From positions 26,472,001-26,536,000 of the forward strand of contig CM060731.1 in the NCBI GenBank assembly GCA_030704615.1: 64,000 nt of DNA. The letters are read 5' to 3'. Of this stretch, positions 34,700 through 46,316 are shown piece after piece (the stretch's first letter is position 1; the number at the start of each line of letters is the position of its first letter). This stretch comes from Takakia lepidozioides (taxonomy: Eukaryota; Streptophyta; Takakiopsida; Takakiales; Takakiaceae). The position numbers and the translations under genes are program-made. The notes beneath the pieces are model-generated. The model was not told where the DNA came from. It made no database searches and saw only the letters and a list, made by a program, of their open reading frames with translations.

Positions 34700-35530
34700 A
34701 ATGTGAATGCCTATTAAATTACAGAGAGTAGGAGACGCAACTCAGCATAGACACTAAGGCAAACTCTCATTCCCTGCAAATGGTGTGTTTTGGTATTTGA
34801 GCAAATAAATATAATTTCTAAAAACATAATTTCAATATATTTGTTATTTCTCATCAAGGCCACTGTCCATTTTCCCTATAATAATAATAATCATCATCAT
34901 AATAATAACAATAAATTAAATCCATTAATATTCAAACTTAATATTAGAAATCAATTGATAATTAATTAATGCGTACCACCACACAGGAACGAACACGTGT
35001 TGCATAGTGACTTGTCGAAGGTGTGAAATATGACACGTGTCGCATAGTGGCTTGTTCAAGGTGTGAAATCCGCCGTGAAACATGCCACATTGGCTTTTTT
35101 CACACTCTGCCATGTCAGCTATGTCAGCGGCCATGTCACCATGCACCCCATGAAAAAAGCCACCCGTGGAAAAAGCTACCCATGGACTTTTCCACAGGGC
35201 CACCCGAGAGCCAGGCCGTCCACGGGGTGTCCGAAAGCACTAGTCGTTTCTTACACCCACGGCAGGTGTGGACTGCGGCTGATTCCACAACAAAAAGTGT
35301 GGAAAAAGCCGTGGAAAAAGCCGGTTTCTCTTCTAGTGGTCCCCGCTTGTGGTGCACCCCACATAACACCCTCTCGGAATAAGGGTGGAAGCCTATCCCA
35401 TGCACCCAATAGGCTCGCAGGCGGCGCCCCAAAGTCTAGGGTCTTTTTCATTGACCGTTCAGGCGACGGACTTCGCAAGGGGCCCTCCATAGCCAGTGTC
35501 ACCCTCTCCTCTTTCCCCTCCCTTTCTTAT
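34700..35530. other. Non-coding DNA with short direct repeats
   Basis: A 40-bp direct duplication begins ACACGTGT at 34993 and 35033 (followed by TGCATAGTGACTTGT and CGCATAGTGGCTTGT). At 35130-35330 variants of GTGGAAAAAGC and TTTTTCCAC recur. Short ORFs match nothing. Confidence 0.5.
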
Positions 35531-35964
35531 GCCCCCTTATTTCCCTCTTCCCTCTTCTTGTCTTCCTCCCTCTTCCTTTCCTCCTCCTTCCACCTCATTG
35601 CGGCCTCCTTTGGAGCCTCCCACTTCTCCCAAGGTGAGGAGGAACCCACCCCCTTCTGACCCCCCCCCTTATAAGCCCTCTTGGCTGCAGAAAAAGGGGA
35701 AAAGACATTGGCGGTGGGGCTAAGATCAAGTTGCCCATACCTGGCGGCAGATCGGAGAATGCGCTTCCCCGCGTAAAAGTCAGGGCCCTCCATCAGCCCG
35801 TGGGGTGGCGTCCCAGCCTGAACATTGGGTGCTCCACCCTCAAGTGGAGGCTCATCCCCAGCCTCAACCTTCGAGGGCGTGGAGGCCTCGACGGCCTTAC
35901 GGCTTGGTCCTCTCACAAAGCCGCCTATAGGGCTGGTGAGTTTGGACCAAGCGGACCGTGTCAC
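35527..35964 (-). CDS. Unrecognised 145-codon ORF, probably transposon-related
   Basis: The minus-strand ORF reads TRSAWSKLTSPIGGFVRGPS through GPDFYAGKRILRSAARYGQL to a Lys/Glu/Arg-rich end (KEEERKREEDKKREE). The acidic-basic tail is driven partly by a CT-rich microsatellite. I do not recognise a domain. Same strand as, and about 1.6 kb upstream of, the Ptta/En/Spm-like ORF, so it could be the 5' part of the same broken transposon gene. Confidence 0.3.
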   Translation of the reverse strand: MTRSAWSKLTSPIGGFVRGPSRKAVEASTPSKVEAGDEPPLEGGAPNVQAGTPPHGLMEGPDFYAGKRILRSAARYGQLDLSPTANVFSPFSAAKRAYKGGGQKGVGSSSPWEKWEAPKEAAMRWKEEERKREEDKKREEGNKGA

Positions 35965-36239
35965 ACGGCCGTCAATGACGGGAGTGTTGTCAGGCTTCCC
36001 TACCTTAGCGGCAGACGAATTCTACTCCTTGGCGGCGCATTCTCCTTGTCCTTCGCCATACTACTAGCTTATCCCTGCGCCCACAACACTACTACCGTGT
36101 GATTTCACATGCCAAAAACCAACAAGGCCTGACCCTTCCCCTTCTGCTCTCTCCCTCTCCCTCTATCTTTATGTCCTCCTCCATCTCCCCCTTTCTCTCT
36201 CTGCTGATAAGCAAAAATTGAAAAGAGTGGGGGGGGGAG

Positions 36240-36545
36240 GCTAAAAGCACCAGCACTTGCTGCTGCTGCTGTCAACCACCCTCCATTCCAAAAAAAAAAA
36301 AGAAAAAAAGTGGGGGTGATTGAGAGCAGCAGCAGTAAGTACTTGCTGCTGCAGCTCTCAACGCCCCCCACCATTGCCAAAACCAAAAAATGAAAGGTCG
36401 GGGGGGGGGGGGGGGGAAGACCAGCAGCAGCACGCTGCTTTCAGCACCCCCCACGATTCCACAAACAAAAAACGAAAAGGTGGGGGGGAGGGGAAGTGAC
36501 TGAGCTGCTGCTGCTGCGGAGTCACCCCACCCCCCCCACCCACCC
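36240..36545. repeat. Tandem repeat of about 80-95 bp with CAG/CTG and homopolymer blocks
   Basis: Four units start near 36245, 36324, 36418 and 36499. Each has a CAGCAG or CTGCTG cluster, then a C-rich CACCCCCCAC block, an A-rich block and a G-run (up to about 18 G near 36400). CT-rich tracts flank it at 36120-36190 and 36560-36640. Confidence 0.8.
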
Positions 36546-36844
36546 CAACCTTCTTTTTTATTTTTCTTCCCTCATCTCTCCCACTTTCTCCCTCTCTCCC
36601 TCTTTTCCCTCATCTCTCCCTCTCTGTCCCTCTGTCACTTTGTCTTCCTCTGTCCCATCAGGATGTGGAGAGAGAGGGACTGTTGAGGGGGAAAAAAAAA
36701 AAACAAAACGGTGGGGGGGTGGGGAAGTGACTAGAGCAGCTGCTCCCCCCATTTTTTTATTTATTTTTTTCCCCATCAACAATCCCTCTCTCTCCCTCTC
36801 TCCCTCGCTGCCTCTGTCCCTCTGTCCCTCTTGTCCCTCAAGGG

Positions 36845-39480
36845 TAATGCAACATACTGTGCTCAATAGACTCCAGAGCCCCAGACAAGCAAACAGGGCA
36901 GGAAGGGGCGGAATAAAAAACGAAGGCATAAACTGGAAGGATCCGATTCACTAGCTTCCACAGAAACCCACAAATATTCGCGCCCTATCCTTTCTCCACA
37001 CGTCTTTCCATATGCACTTCTAATCTGCCAGGAGCCCTGGAAGGTGACTCCACTTTGAGTTCCACTTGGCCATGAACAGGGACGTAGGCCTCATGAGGGA
37101 GTACCCAAGTTTCACCGTGTACCCAAAAAAAGGCGTATGTTTGGCTGACATCCAGTTCCACTCAGCTGAATTGAAGGTGCTGCAGAGGAGCCATGAGAAA
37201 CCAGCAGAACGAATTAAGATAGCGAGCTAGGTTAATCGGGGGTATCGGGTTGCATTCACCCGAAGTCCTGCAGAACACTCTGATCGCATCCAGTCCCGAT
37301 TCACGGATCGTGGATATAATTGGCTGGTGCAGGCCCCTTCCTGAGCCACTCTGAATTCTAACCCGTGCAAGGTTGAATTCTCCCGGGAGATAGCATAAAA
37401 AGCTATAGGTCTCTGTCCCGGAGCAATCTTCCCTAACCAGGCTGGCAGAGATCGTCTAGGAGCCGGGAACGCACAAATGGAAGACCACTGTTGCGGGATC
37501 GCATCTACGACCTGCTGCCAAGACGCTGCTCTTCTTGAAGTTAGAGAGGAGGTAGCAATGTCTTTAGGGAGGAACCAGCCCGATTCCCAAACGTGGGAAA
37601 AATGAGAAATACCTGCCCTTTCCCACGCAGCTCATCTCTCTGAGCAATGTATCAATTCAAAAGGTCAGAATCCGAGTTATAGTTACCAAACAGGGGCTGC
37701 CTTTGAACTTCTTTCAATCGTGGAGGGGACAGTCTGAAAGAGCGAGCCACGAATTCGGGTCTATGCTGCCCATATCGATTGTCAGGCCTTGGAGCCCAGC
37801 GGAGCGGCTCTAGACGATCTCGAGCCCTGAACTAACCAACGAAGGGATTGGGGCCATGTACCCTTGCTTAGAGAGGCATCCAGGATGTGATTGCGAACTA
37901 ACAAACTCCAGGGAGCAGCCAGATTAGTCATAACCCGCGGAACCCACTTGGCAAGGAGAGAGGCGATTTGAGCACCCGGATCTATAACACCTAATCCACC
38001 GTGTTTTTTTTTTGAGTTATCTGCGCCCAGCTCACAAGAGCTCTTCGTGAGAAGATGGTGTGGGCCCCCAAATGAAGTTTCTCGCCATTGCCTTGATCTG
38101 ATTGATGATAGGTGATCCCGGGGACCACACCGCTGCTGAAAACCAGGAGCCAGCCAGTAAAACTTGGTTCGTTACCAACGCTCTGCCTACAATGGAAAGT
38201 GCGAGGGAACTCCAGTAGGCCATTTTCTTCATAAGCTTGACAATCACCGCTTCGCATCTCTGCTGATCCGATAGTCCTAGACCCACCATATGACCCAACA
38301 GGTTGTGTGCCTGCCCCTCCTACAGCCATCGCAGCCCTAGCTCTTGACCCCACTGCGCGATATGGGAGCTTTGAGCAGTATTGGACAGTATAAGAGCGAT
38401 AGATTTAGACCAATTTATCATGAGTCCAGACGCCGAGCAGAACAAGTGCAGATTCTGGAGGGCGACTGTTATATTTCCAAGAACAGCACCGTATCGTCTG
38501 CGTAAAGCGAACTCTTAATACTCCAAGTGGAACGCGGGATTTTAAGCCCTTTTATCTCGTGCCGACAGTGGAACAAATGTCCCATGCAATCTGCTGCCAA
38601 AATGAAGCACAGAGCGATGCAAACGAAAAGCAGATGAAAGGACCCCATTCACCTGAACTTTACTGGAAGCGGAGAACAACAGGATTTTAACCCAGGCTAG
38701 AAAACTTCCAGAGAAACCCAGCTTTTCCAAGGCCCCTAAAAGGAACGTCCAGCTTATAACGCTTTCTCGAAGTCCAACATTAGAAGCGCTAAGGGTTGAT
38801 CATACTCATAGGCATGGTGCAGAGCCTCAATGGATAATAAGATGTTATCCAAGATCATTCTACCCTGCATAAAGCCCGTCTGCTCAGGTCTAACCAACTT
38901 TTGCAAGTAGGGCTGCAACAATAGAGCAAGAGCTTTAGCGATAAATTTGTAAGTAGAGTTGAGCAACGTAATCGGTCTATAATTTGAAAGGAGATCCCTA
39001 TCCCCCTTTTTGTAAATCATAGCAATGACCCCCTGCGAAATTTGAGATGGCATAATTCCTTTGTGGAGGATGTCATTGGTCATGAGTAAAAAATCATCCC
39101 CCACCACCTACCAGAGGATTTTAAAGAACTCCCCCGGGAGGCCATCCAGCCCAGGCAATCTTAGGGGAGCCATATCTTCCACCGTTCGAAGAAGCTCGAC
39201 TAATGGTGTCTTGTTTACTGTTCTAGTTGCCGTTACTAGTTCTTCGTTATCTGGCAAGGCCTCCCTAATGGTGTCTTGTTTACTGTTCTAGTTGCAGTTA
39301 CTAGTTCTTCGTTATCGGGCACGTCTCCCTAATGGTGTCTTGTTTACTGTTCTAGTTGCAGTTACTAGTTCTTTGTTATCTGGCACGGCCTCCCTAATGG
39401 TGTCTTGTTTACTATTCTAGTTGCAGTTACTAGTTCTTCCTTATCTGGCACGGCCTCCCGTGTGAAATGCCTTAGGGAAG
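36845..39480 (-). mobile_element. Decayed L1-type LINE, 5'-truncated
   Basis: Minus-strand blocks in order: PLRLPGLDGLPGEFFKILW (about 39175-39110); GVIAMIYKKGDRDLLSNYRP and KLVRPEQTGFMQGRMILDNI (39040-38860); LMLDFEKA (about 38770); LYADDTVLFLE (about 38500), the YADD catalytic motif; then RALVTNQVLLAGSWFSAAVW and a zf-RVT-like end (WKDVWRKDRARIF at about 36990). These are reverse-transcriptase and C-terminal blocks of plant LINEs. Several frameshifts and stops inactivate it. No endonuclease domain is seen upstream of 39480. Confidence 0.88.
39201..39459 (-). repeat. 63-66 bp tandem repeat, four units, in the LINE coding region
   Basis: Units start TAATGGTGTCTTGTTTACTG at 39201, 39267, 39330 and 39395. 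The first unit, read on the minus strand, encodes DNEELVTATRTVNKTPLVEL in frame with the LINE. The extra units are near-identical and mark a local expansion. Confidence 0.92.
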
Positions 39481-39925
39481 CCTTTGGCACCGAGGGTTTT
39501 AACTTTTTTCCCTCCAATAATTATAAATAAAGTTCGAGCAGGGGCTCAGTCCCCTTTCTCCAAAAATAAAAAAGAAAAAAAAGAAAGAAAGAGAAATGGT
39601 GGCCAGATGTTGCACGCAAAGGGGGGCTTCCAACCCATGAATCCCAAAGCAAATTTGGGCATTCCAAAAGAAAACTTTATATGGGTCTTAAGAAGCCTTA
39701 ATCTCCTTAAGAAGCCTAAGAAGCAAAGGTGCAATCATCCATATTGCAAGGAGACAACCCCTCCACAAAACTGACTTTGTACCATGCAAGCTTACCAACC
39801 CTATCCCAATTAGTGGTCGAATTGGCATAACTGGGGTTCAGTGCTGTCTAGGGCTTCGTGCTTCAGGGTATGTTGTCACGGGAATCATTGCTTACACAAT
39901 GTCTCTCTCTAGAGCTCTCTCTCAT

Positions 39926-39970
39926 GGCCACAAGGGTATGGCAAACAACGTCTGATGAGTACATTCTCTC
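39926..39970 (-). repeat. Dispersed 45-bp repeat, copy 1
   Basis: The minus strand reads GAGAATGTACTCATCAGACG then TTGTTTGCCATACCCTTGTGGCC. The same sequence occurs three times at 47026-47217 and once at 51931-51977. Confidence 0.85.
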
Positions 39971-40033
39971 CCTCTCCTTTCCCAATGCAATTCTCAACAA
40001 GATCAATAAATTTTCTTCATAAGTATACGGGAA

Positions 40034-43000
40034 TCAGCACTTAAGAGCCTCAATAATCGAGTGGGTGGGATCTGGGAGTGGAACAAAGTTGATCTTTGAG
40101 AAACCAGCTGCAGCTACCAGTTGGCGCCACTGCTCCTCTGTTCTCTCCACGCCTTCAGTATGCGCAAGCATGACTAGTTCCATTGTCCGCGCTAAAGGGG
40201 CAAATGGGCTGTCATAATCTGCCTCTGGTGGTAAAACTGCATCGCAGATTATAACTTTTCCATTTTCTGGCAATGCCTTCTGGCAGTTACGCAAGATCTT
40301 GATACAGTTCTCGTCGTCCCAGTCGTGCATGATATGCTGCAGACAGGTTTCAACACAACCCACGACCCTTCAGGAGATATGAAAATTAGACACATCACCC
40401 TCTCTCTACGAAGCTCGTTGAGCTTTCCATGCACATGTTATGAAGTAGACATTTTATTTCTTCTCGAACGTCACTGGCAGTGCAACATTCAAGCAAGCAT
40501 GTCACATCTGTGTTATCTAGAGGACTACACTAGGAAATAAATTATACAGATTTTATACATTTAATTATCAAAACACTCAATATGCATCCTTGAAAACCCT
40601 GAACCTGTCCTGACCACCATGGCAATTTTTGGTCATATCCCACAATGCTAGAGGGTTGAGAACAACATGCCCAACAGGTTGTGCTGCGTTGTATTTTGAG
40701 GAGCCGTGGAACATCCAAGGGGACAACTCAATAAGTACAGCTCTGAGTTATTACCTCCAATCAATGTGGATCAATTTCTACTTCAGCTAGAGTAAACTTC
40801 CAAAGGGGAGATAAGGGCAAAGACAACTCCATCGTGAGATGGTAAGCAGCTGGCGTGTGGCTTTGCCATCTGTGTAATGGCGAATATTGAGCAATCATCT
40901 GGCCTGAAGGCTGACCAAAAGATCCGTCTTTGGCCTCCCATTGAATTTCTCTTTTTTCTTCTTTTCTTCCTCTCGCTCTCACACACGTGTACCACAATGT
41001 CCTTCTATCTCTTACAGAGTCCACATATGTACTTCCCCAGTTTATGTTTGCAGGTAATTCTAAATTCTGATGTAGTTAATGTAATTAAATTTGGCTCAGC
41101 CGGGTGCAGGTTTGCTAGCTGGGTTACCTTTTTGGAAGATGCTCTTCAATTTCATGCTGCCATAAATCCTTCTTTTTATTTTCTTTTCTGGGGAGGAAAG
41201 GGGTAAACGCCCCAGAACATACTGGAAAAACCGAAAACCTGAATGGCAAGCCAAGAAATGAGCTGCCCTGGCTCTTTGTCATGTGCATGGAGGAATATAT
41301 TGATTTGATTGAGACCGACTGGCTCTTTCTCGTATGCTGGCAACATTCATCTGTCATTCTAGCAAGACAAACTTTCAGCTTATATAGAAATAGCTCAGTT
41401 CAGATTTCTCAGACCTTCATGAAGATGGCATCACCACTTGGCACGCTCTCAAACATGCTTCCTTGGACGTGTTCCACACCTGAGAAAATACAGTCCATTT
41501 TCACAATCCCAACCACCACTAACTCTTTGCAAGCAATCATACTTTGCACTACCATTTTTCACTTCATGTGATGGCAGATTGTAGCGAAGGTCAATTTCAC
41601 CACCATTCATGAATGAAGATCAAAATGATAACGATGTTACGTAGCACAGCTCTTATTCCAACAATCGTAACGACCTTCATGTCAGTCTCAGTCCTCTGCC
41701 CATCGGATTTCAAAAAGCTAAGAAAGATCTTCACCAACTCTTTTTGCCAATGTGAACAGTGCTTTAGTCTACAACCTCACCCCTGATTGCACAAAATACT
41801 CGCCCCCAAAATATCACTTGGCACTCCATTCTGTTGATGAACAAGACCTTCCCAACTAGTGCAGAGACACAGGAGAAGAAGCCCTTACCAGGAATGCTGG
41901 GTGCCGTAGCCACAACATGGGGTAGATCAAAGTTGATGCCATGAATGTGAGGATTTGCAGCAACAATGATTCCAATGGTCATGCCAGATCCTCCACCAAC
42001 ATCAACAAGAGTCTTGACGTCCGTGAGCCCATGGTAATTTCTTGCAACCAGGTTTGCCACCATTGCAGAGAAGGATGTCATGCCATCATTAACAACCTTG
42101 TTGTATTCAGGGTTCTCACCTGCATACTCCCACATATTCTGCCACCAATAATTGCAACAAGGGGTTGTTAAAGAACATATATAACATGAAACACAGGGGC
42201 CCAGCATCAAAGCGAAAATTCTGCCATTTCCACTTTGTACTCAGTACTGGAAGTCAAAGCTCTGCTAAGGGAGTGGAATTGTGGGAAAGGACATTTGGAT
42301 ATCTCCTGATTGATTACTATAACACACTGTAAGTGCATTACTAGGCTGCATTCAGTAGCAATAGCCATTTGTACAAGATAGAGAAATGAAGGCATGGACA
42401 CCCACAAACAAACACAAACACAGATGTCGCTAGCCCTGATTTACTTTCTGCATTTGTGACTCAAAATAGCTCTCAGGTGCCTTGTATGGTGATTGAAACA
42501 TCAAGCTGCAGTGCACACAGGCATTCAGCTCATTTTTTTTTTCTTACTCCCCAGAAAGGGTCATGAATCATACAAATCTGAAGAAAAATATGAAGCCTGA
42601 TAAGCCTGATTCTGTCAAATACAAAAAATGAAACCTCAGGTTCCACTGCATAGTTTGAAGAAGAACTGGCTCACCTTTCCATCATGGGCTGCCTTGAATG
42701 GCTGTTTCCCATATAGAACAGACTCATGAAGGTGGTGCCAAGCTGCTTGGGAAGCTTCGTGCATTTGCATGATGACTCCTGGAGCTTCAGAGGTATCACT
42801 ATTCTTCCTTACAAGCAATTTTGATGCATTTGTCAGCCCATACAGAACTGACACCTTCCCAGAATCTGATGTAAGACGCGTCGCACTGAAAACACCATGT
42901 ACCACCAATGCTTCCATGATACTACGAAGGGATTTAGTGTTGACAGATTCACTTGGGAGCTGTGCAGCAATATCTTCAAGAGATAGGTTTGCCCCAGGGC

Positions 43001-43205
43001 CAGCTTTGGCTATGATGTCTGGAATGCCAAGCACTACTGCTGCCTTCAGTGTCATGGATGCCACGAAGCCCATTGTCAGCCCCATCACGATCTTCCAGCC
43101 TTCTTGAACATCTGCAAGAGGATCCGGAGTGCTCACCTCCATGCTCCTGTTGGTGGTTTTAGTTGATTCTGCCATTGAATGTTTCACTGAAAGCCAGGGA
43201 AACAC
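40034..43205 (-). CDS. Caffeate-type plant O-methyltransferase 2 (spliced)
   Basis: Paralogue of the 7.1-9.1 kb gene and of the same SAM-dependent class II family. Minus-strand exons: 43205-42675, 42138-41889, 41479-41415 and 40336-40034 (382 residues, or 372 from the second ATG at 43175, MAESTK). Exon 1: AVVLGIPDIIAKAGPGANLS and APGVIMQMHEASQAAWHHLH. Exon 2: SAM motif I intact, LVDVGGGSG, then HIHGINFDLPHVV. The 65-nt exon 3 encodes GVEHVQGSMFESVPSGDAIF. Exon 4 starts HIMHDWDDENC with the family's catalytic His and ends SIIEALKC. Exons 2 and 3 have exactly the lengths of those in gene 1 (250 and 65 nt). It appears fully intact. Substrate unknown. Confidence 0.93.
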
Positions 43206-46200
43206 TCATAAACATGGTCAGGATTGCAAGTCAAAATTGGAAAACAACCTCTGTCTGGCAGAGTCAACAATGCAAAGGAAATGCCACAGAAACATATCTA
43301 CCCTAGAACTCTGAAATCAATGAACATGTACTTGTGTTACAAATTTCAATTTTCAAGGCTGCTTAGGTACAAGATTGATCGTTTGTTCCCATATCCCATC
43401 CAGAATGTTGCACACATTTACTGCTAGCATTGGGTAACACAGCAGGTACGCGCAAAAGTTATACCCGCAGATTACTGTCAAGTCAGTAAGGACACTAAAC
43501 AGATGATCTGTTTATATCCTGCATAGGACAACAAGACGAATGCAAAGAAAGAAAGAAAGGAAGAAACTTTCATGCAGATAGCCAAGGATCTGTGGTCTTC
43601 GTAATCAAAACAAAGACTATCCGAAGTGCAACACTCCACACCATTAGCTCAGATCAAACCAAATTACGGCCATAGGGAACAGCGTGAAACCGAAGCCAAC
43701 CAATGATAAGGAATATGGCTGTTGATAGTCTGCAGGCACAGAGTCCGGGATGCATCCCCTACGTCAACCAATGGTTCGAACTCCAAAACGCAAACCAAGC
43801 AGTGTAGGGATCTAAGAATTGAAGGAACGAAAATTCAGACGTCATGAGAGCATGGTTTGCTGCTCCTATGTTTAGGTCTAGGATAAATTTTAGCTGACAA
43901 CAGACTGAATTACGTAAATCTTTGCAGACTGAGTGCACTCTACTGACAGATACTATTAAAACATTTCAATACTTGAGCCAGTATTCATTGCTCACCCTAG
44001 GGTCCACCTTTCACATGTTCCCATCCTCGATGACCCATATCTGTCAGTACTCCAAGGTAACATTCCCAGCTGAAAATGACACTAAAACCATGATGTTGTC
44101 AATTGAGAGTTTCATCAACTAGTTATCAACTATCCTTTTCCATCCCTCTCGATTAGTATCAACTCTCCAGAGGCAGAACTACAATCCAGAGACGTGGAAG
44201 AGGTGGAAATTGAGCATTGAATGTGATAGTATGCATACGAGACACCTCAAATGAACGGACCTGATGAAGGAACAAACTGCAGGTAAAGATGAGGTTGCTT
44301 TGCAAAGTTGGTGCTCCCCTCCCTGCAATCAACTGCAAACAAACACGTGTAACCACGTGCCCTCTCTATCTCTCTCTCCCTCTCTCTCTCTCTCAGTCAC
44401 ACACCCACACACATCTCGCTGGATTTTGTGAAAAAAATGATGTGTACGTTGGAAATCTCGTTGCTGTCTTTCCCGTTCTTTCTCTCAGCTCACACATGCT
44501 CTCCAGTGACCATTCCATAGTCGAACACTAGTGTGCAATAGTAAGCATGTTGATTTGACCGCGGGGGTGGTGGACTCGGGGCCCAAATCAACAGGTCAAC
44601 GCCGCCAAAACTGAAATTGGAAGACCCTCATCAACCTTTCTTTCTCACTGTGGAAGAACAAGGTAGACCCATCTTCCCTGCCGCTTGTACATGACTTCTG
44701 AAAGGTGAAGCCCTTTGGGTTGAATCCATGAAGCCGGCAGGAATGGAACATGATTTGCACTCGTCGGAACCATGGTCGCTGGGACCAAGCGGTCAATGAG
44801 TCGGCCTCCACGATGGTTGTCAGAGAATCTCCTCCTCAGACTATTTCCTGGCCAGCCCGATTCAGATTCTGATGTGGCTCTGCGTCTGCTCCACGATCGT
44901 AGTTGCTGGAATGCATCCCTACAGTGTAGGCGCTGCAAGGTGGGCGCGGTCAAACTTTCCCACGAGCCGTTTGACTGTTAGGAAAATAAAGACACTTAAA
45001 CAAACTTTCCTTTAACTTAAACTTTCTGCTTCAAAGAGTCAAATACCTACCTTTATAATATTAGGAACATAGGGTTGACCCCTTATGTAGTACATAGGGG
45101 GCCTGGCAGGCCAGTTATTGTAATTTGAGATAAGTACATACTTTTAGTTACATTTTTTACTTGGCTCCTCCATTGTTTACTGTACCAGGCATAGGTGCTT
45201 TTCTACTCATGTGCTTTCCCCAGTTCTTACCTATCTGGTCAAATACCCACAAGTAATAGAGGACCCTGCCTTCGCGGAGCCCACTATTTACTAATTTAGT
45301 AGGTAGTAAGTTAGTAGGTAGTAAGAGGGGGTTACCTTATATAGCCTCTCAGGGCGGTGGGACCCTTCTAGAAGGCCCTTGACACATGTCAACCCTACAA
45401 GCCTCCCTATTCTAAATTTGGCCTTCTTTTTTTGGACCCCCTCATCTCATTCCTTAATACACATGGCCTTCCTACATAAGCGCCCCACTCTAATTCCTGG
45501 CCGCAGTAATTCCTGGAGGGCCCCAATGAAACTGCTCTACATATGAAGAGGACTCTTTCATACATTCAAGGTAGATTTGAATCGATGAGCATTAAAATAC
45601 CGAGCTGTCCGTTCATAGTCATCATAGAGGAAATAATCTTGATATACTTGACGGTTGTCTTCATTGGGGCATGGTATGTCAAGCACCTCACAAGTTGAAG
45701 ATTCATATCTTTGCATACAAATGCATGGGACGCATACAGCTTAGTAGATTTAAGCATATATAACAAACAACTGAGCAATGGGTCTGGAGGGTGTTTTTCT
45801 GGCCTCGGTTGGATTAAACAAAAGGAATTATCATAAATATTTGACCCCTGTCTAAGGTTGAAAAGCTCATAGAACTTTTCAAACTCAAAATTTTGAAGTA
45901 AAAAGTTTACTTGATTGTTAATCATATTAGCAGATACTGGGCTTAAAAAAGCTTTAGTAAAAGATCTAGTAGAATCAAAGCAGTAAGCACTGAGACATTA
46001 CCACTGTGCATCAATGCACTCAAGATAGGATGCTGAAAAGATGCACAACAAATTGTAAACATTCACTTCAGAAGCATCACATGTATGTTTGCACTAGATA
46101 CTCTGAAGCTGACCCATCAGTGTCCTGAGACATTTGTTCTTGAGTTTTGACCTTGAATTCTTCGAAATAAAATAGTTGCCGTCACAGGTACTACAAATGG

Positions 46201-46316
46201 AGCACTGAGTCCTACTAACTTGTATTTGGCTTTATAGTATATGTGCAGATTTGGATGCCGGATTGAAACTGTTTAGAGAGCCCAATTCAACTGCATGAAA
46301 CCTCCATGTGCAAAAA
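43206..46316. other. Intergenic DNA between O-methyltransferase 2 and HCF164
   Basis: A (CT)n then (CA)n microsatellite lies at about 44363-44415. A minus ORF of 119 codons (45566-45925) is open but matches no family I know. No other gene signal. Confidence 0.45.

Noticed and set aside
35496-36930. Long Ser/Pro/Leu-rich ORFs on the plus strand
   Set aside because: They are translations of CT-rich microsatellites and homopolymer tracts.
43755-43790. GGTTCGAACTCC resembling a tRNA or SINE B box
   Set aside because: No A box at proper spacing, no tail and no target duplication.
45566-45925. 119-codon minus ORF as a possible gene
   Set aside because: No recognisable motif, no supporting splice structure and AT-biased composition; left as intergenic.
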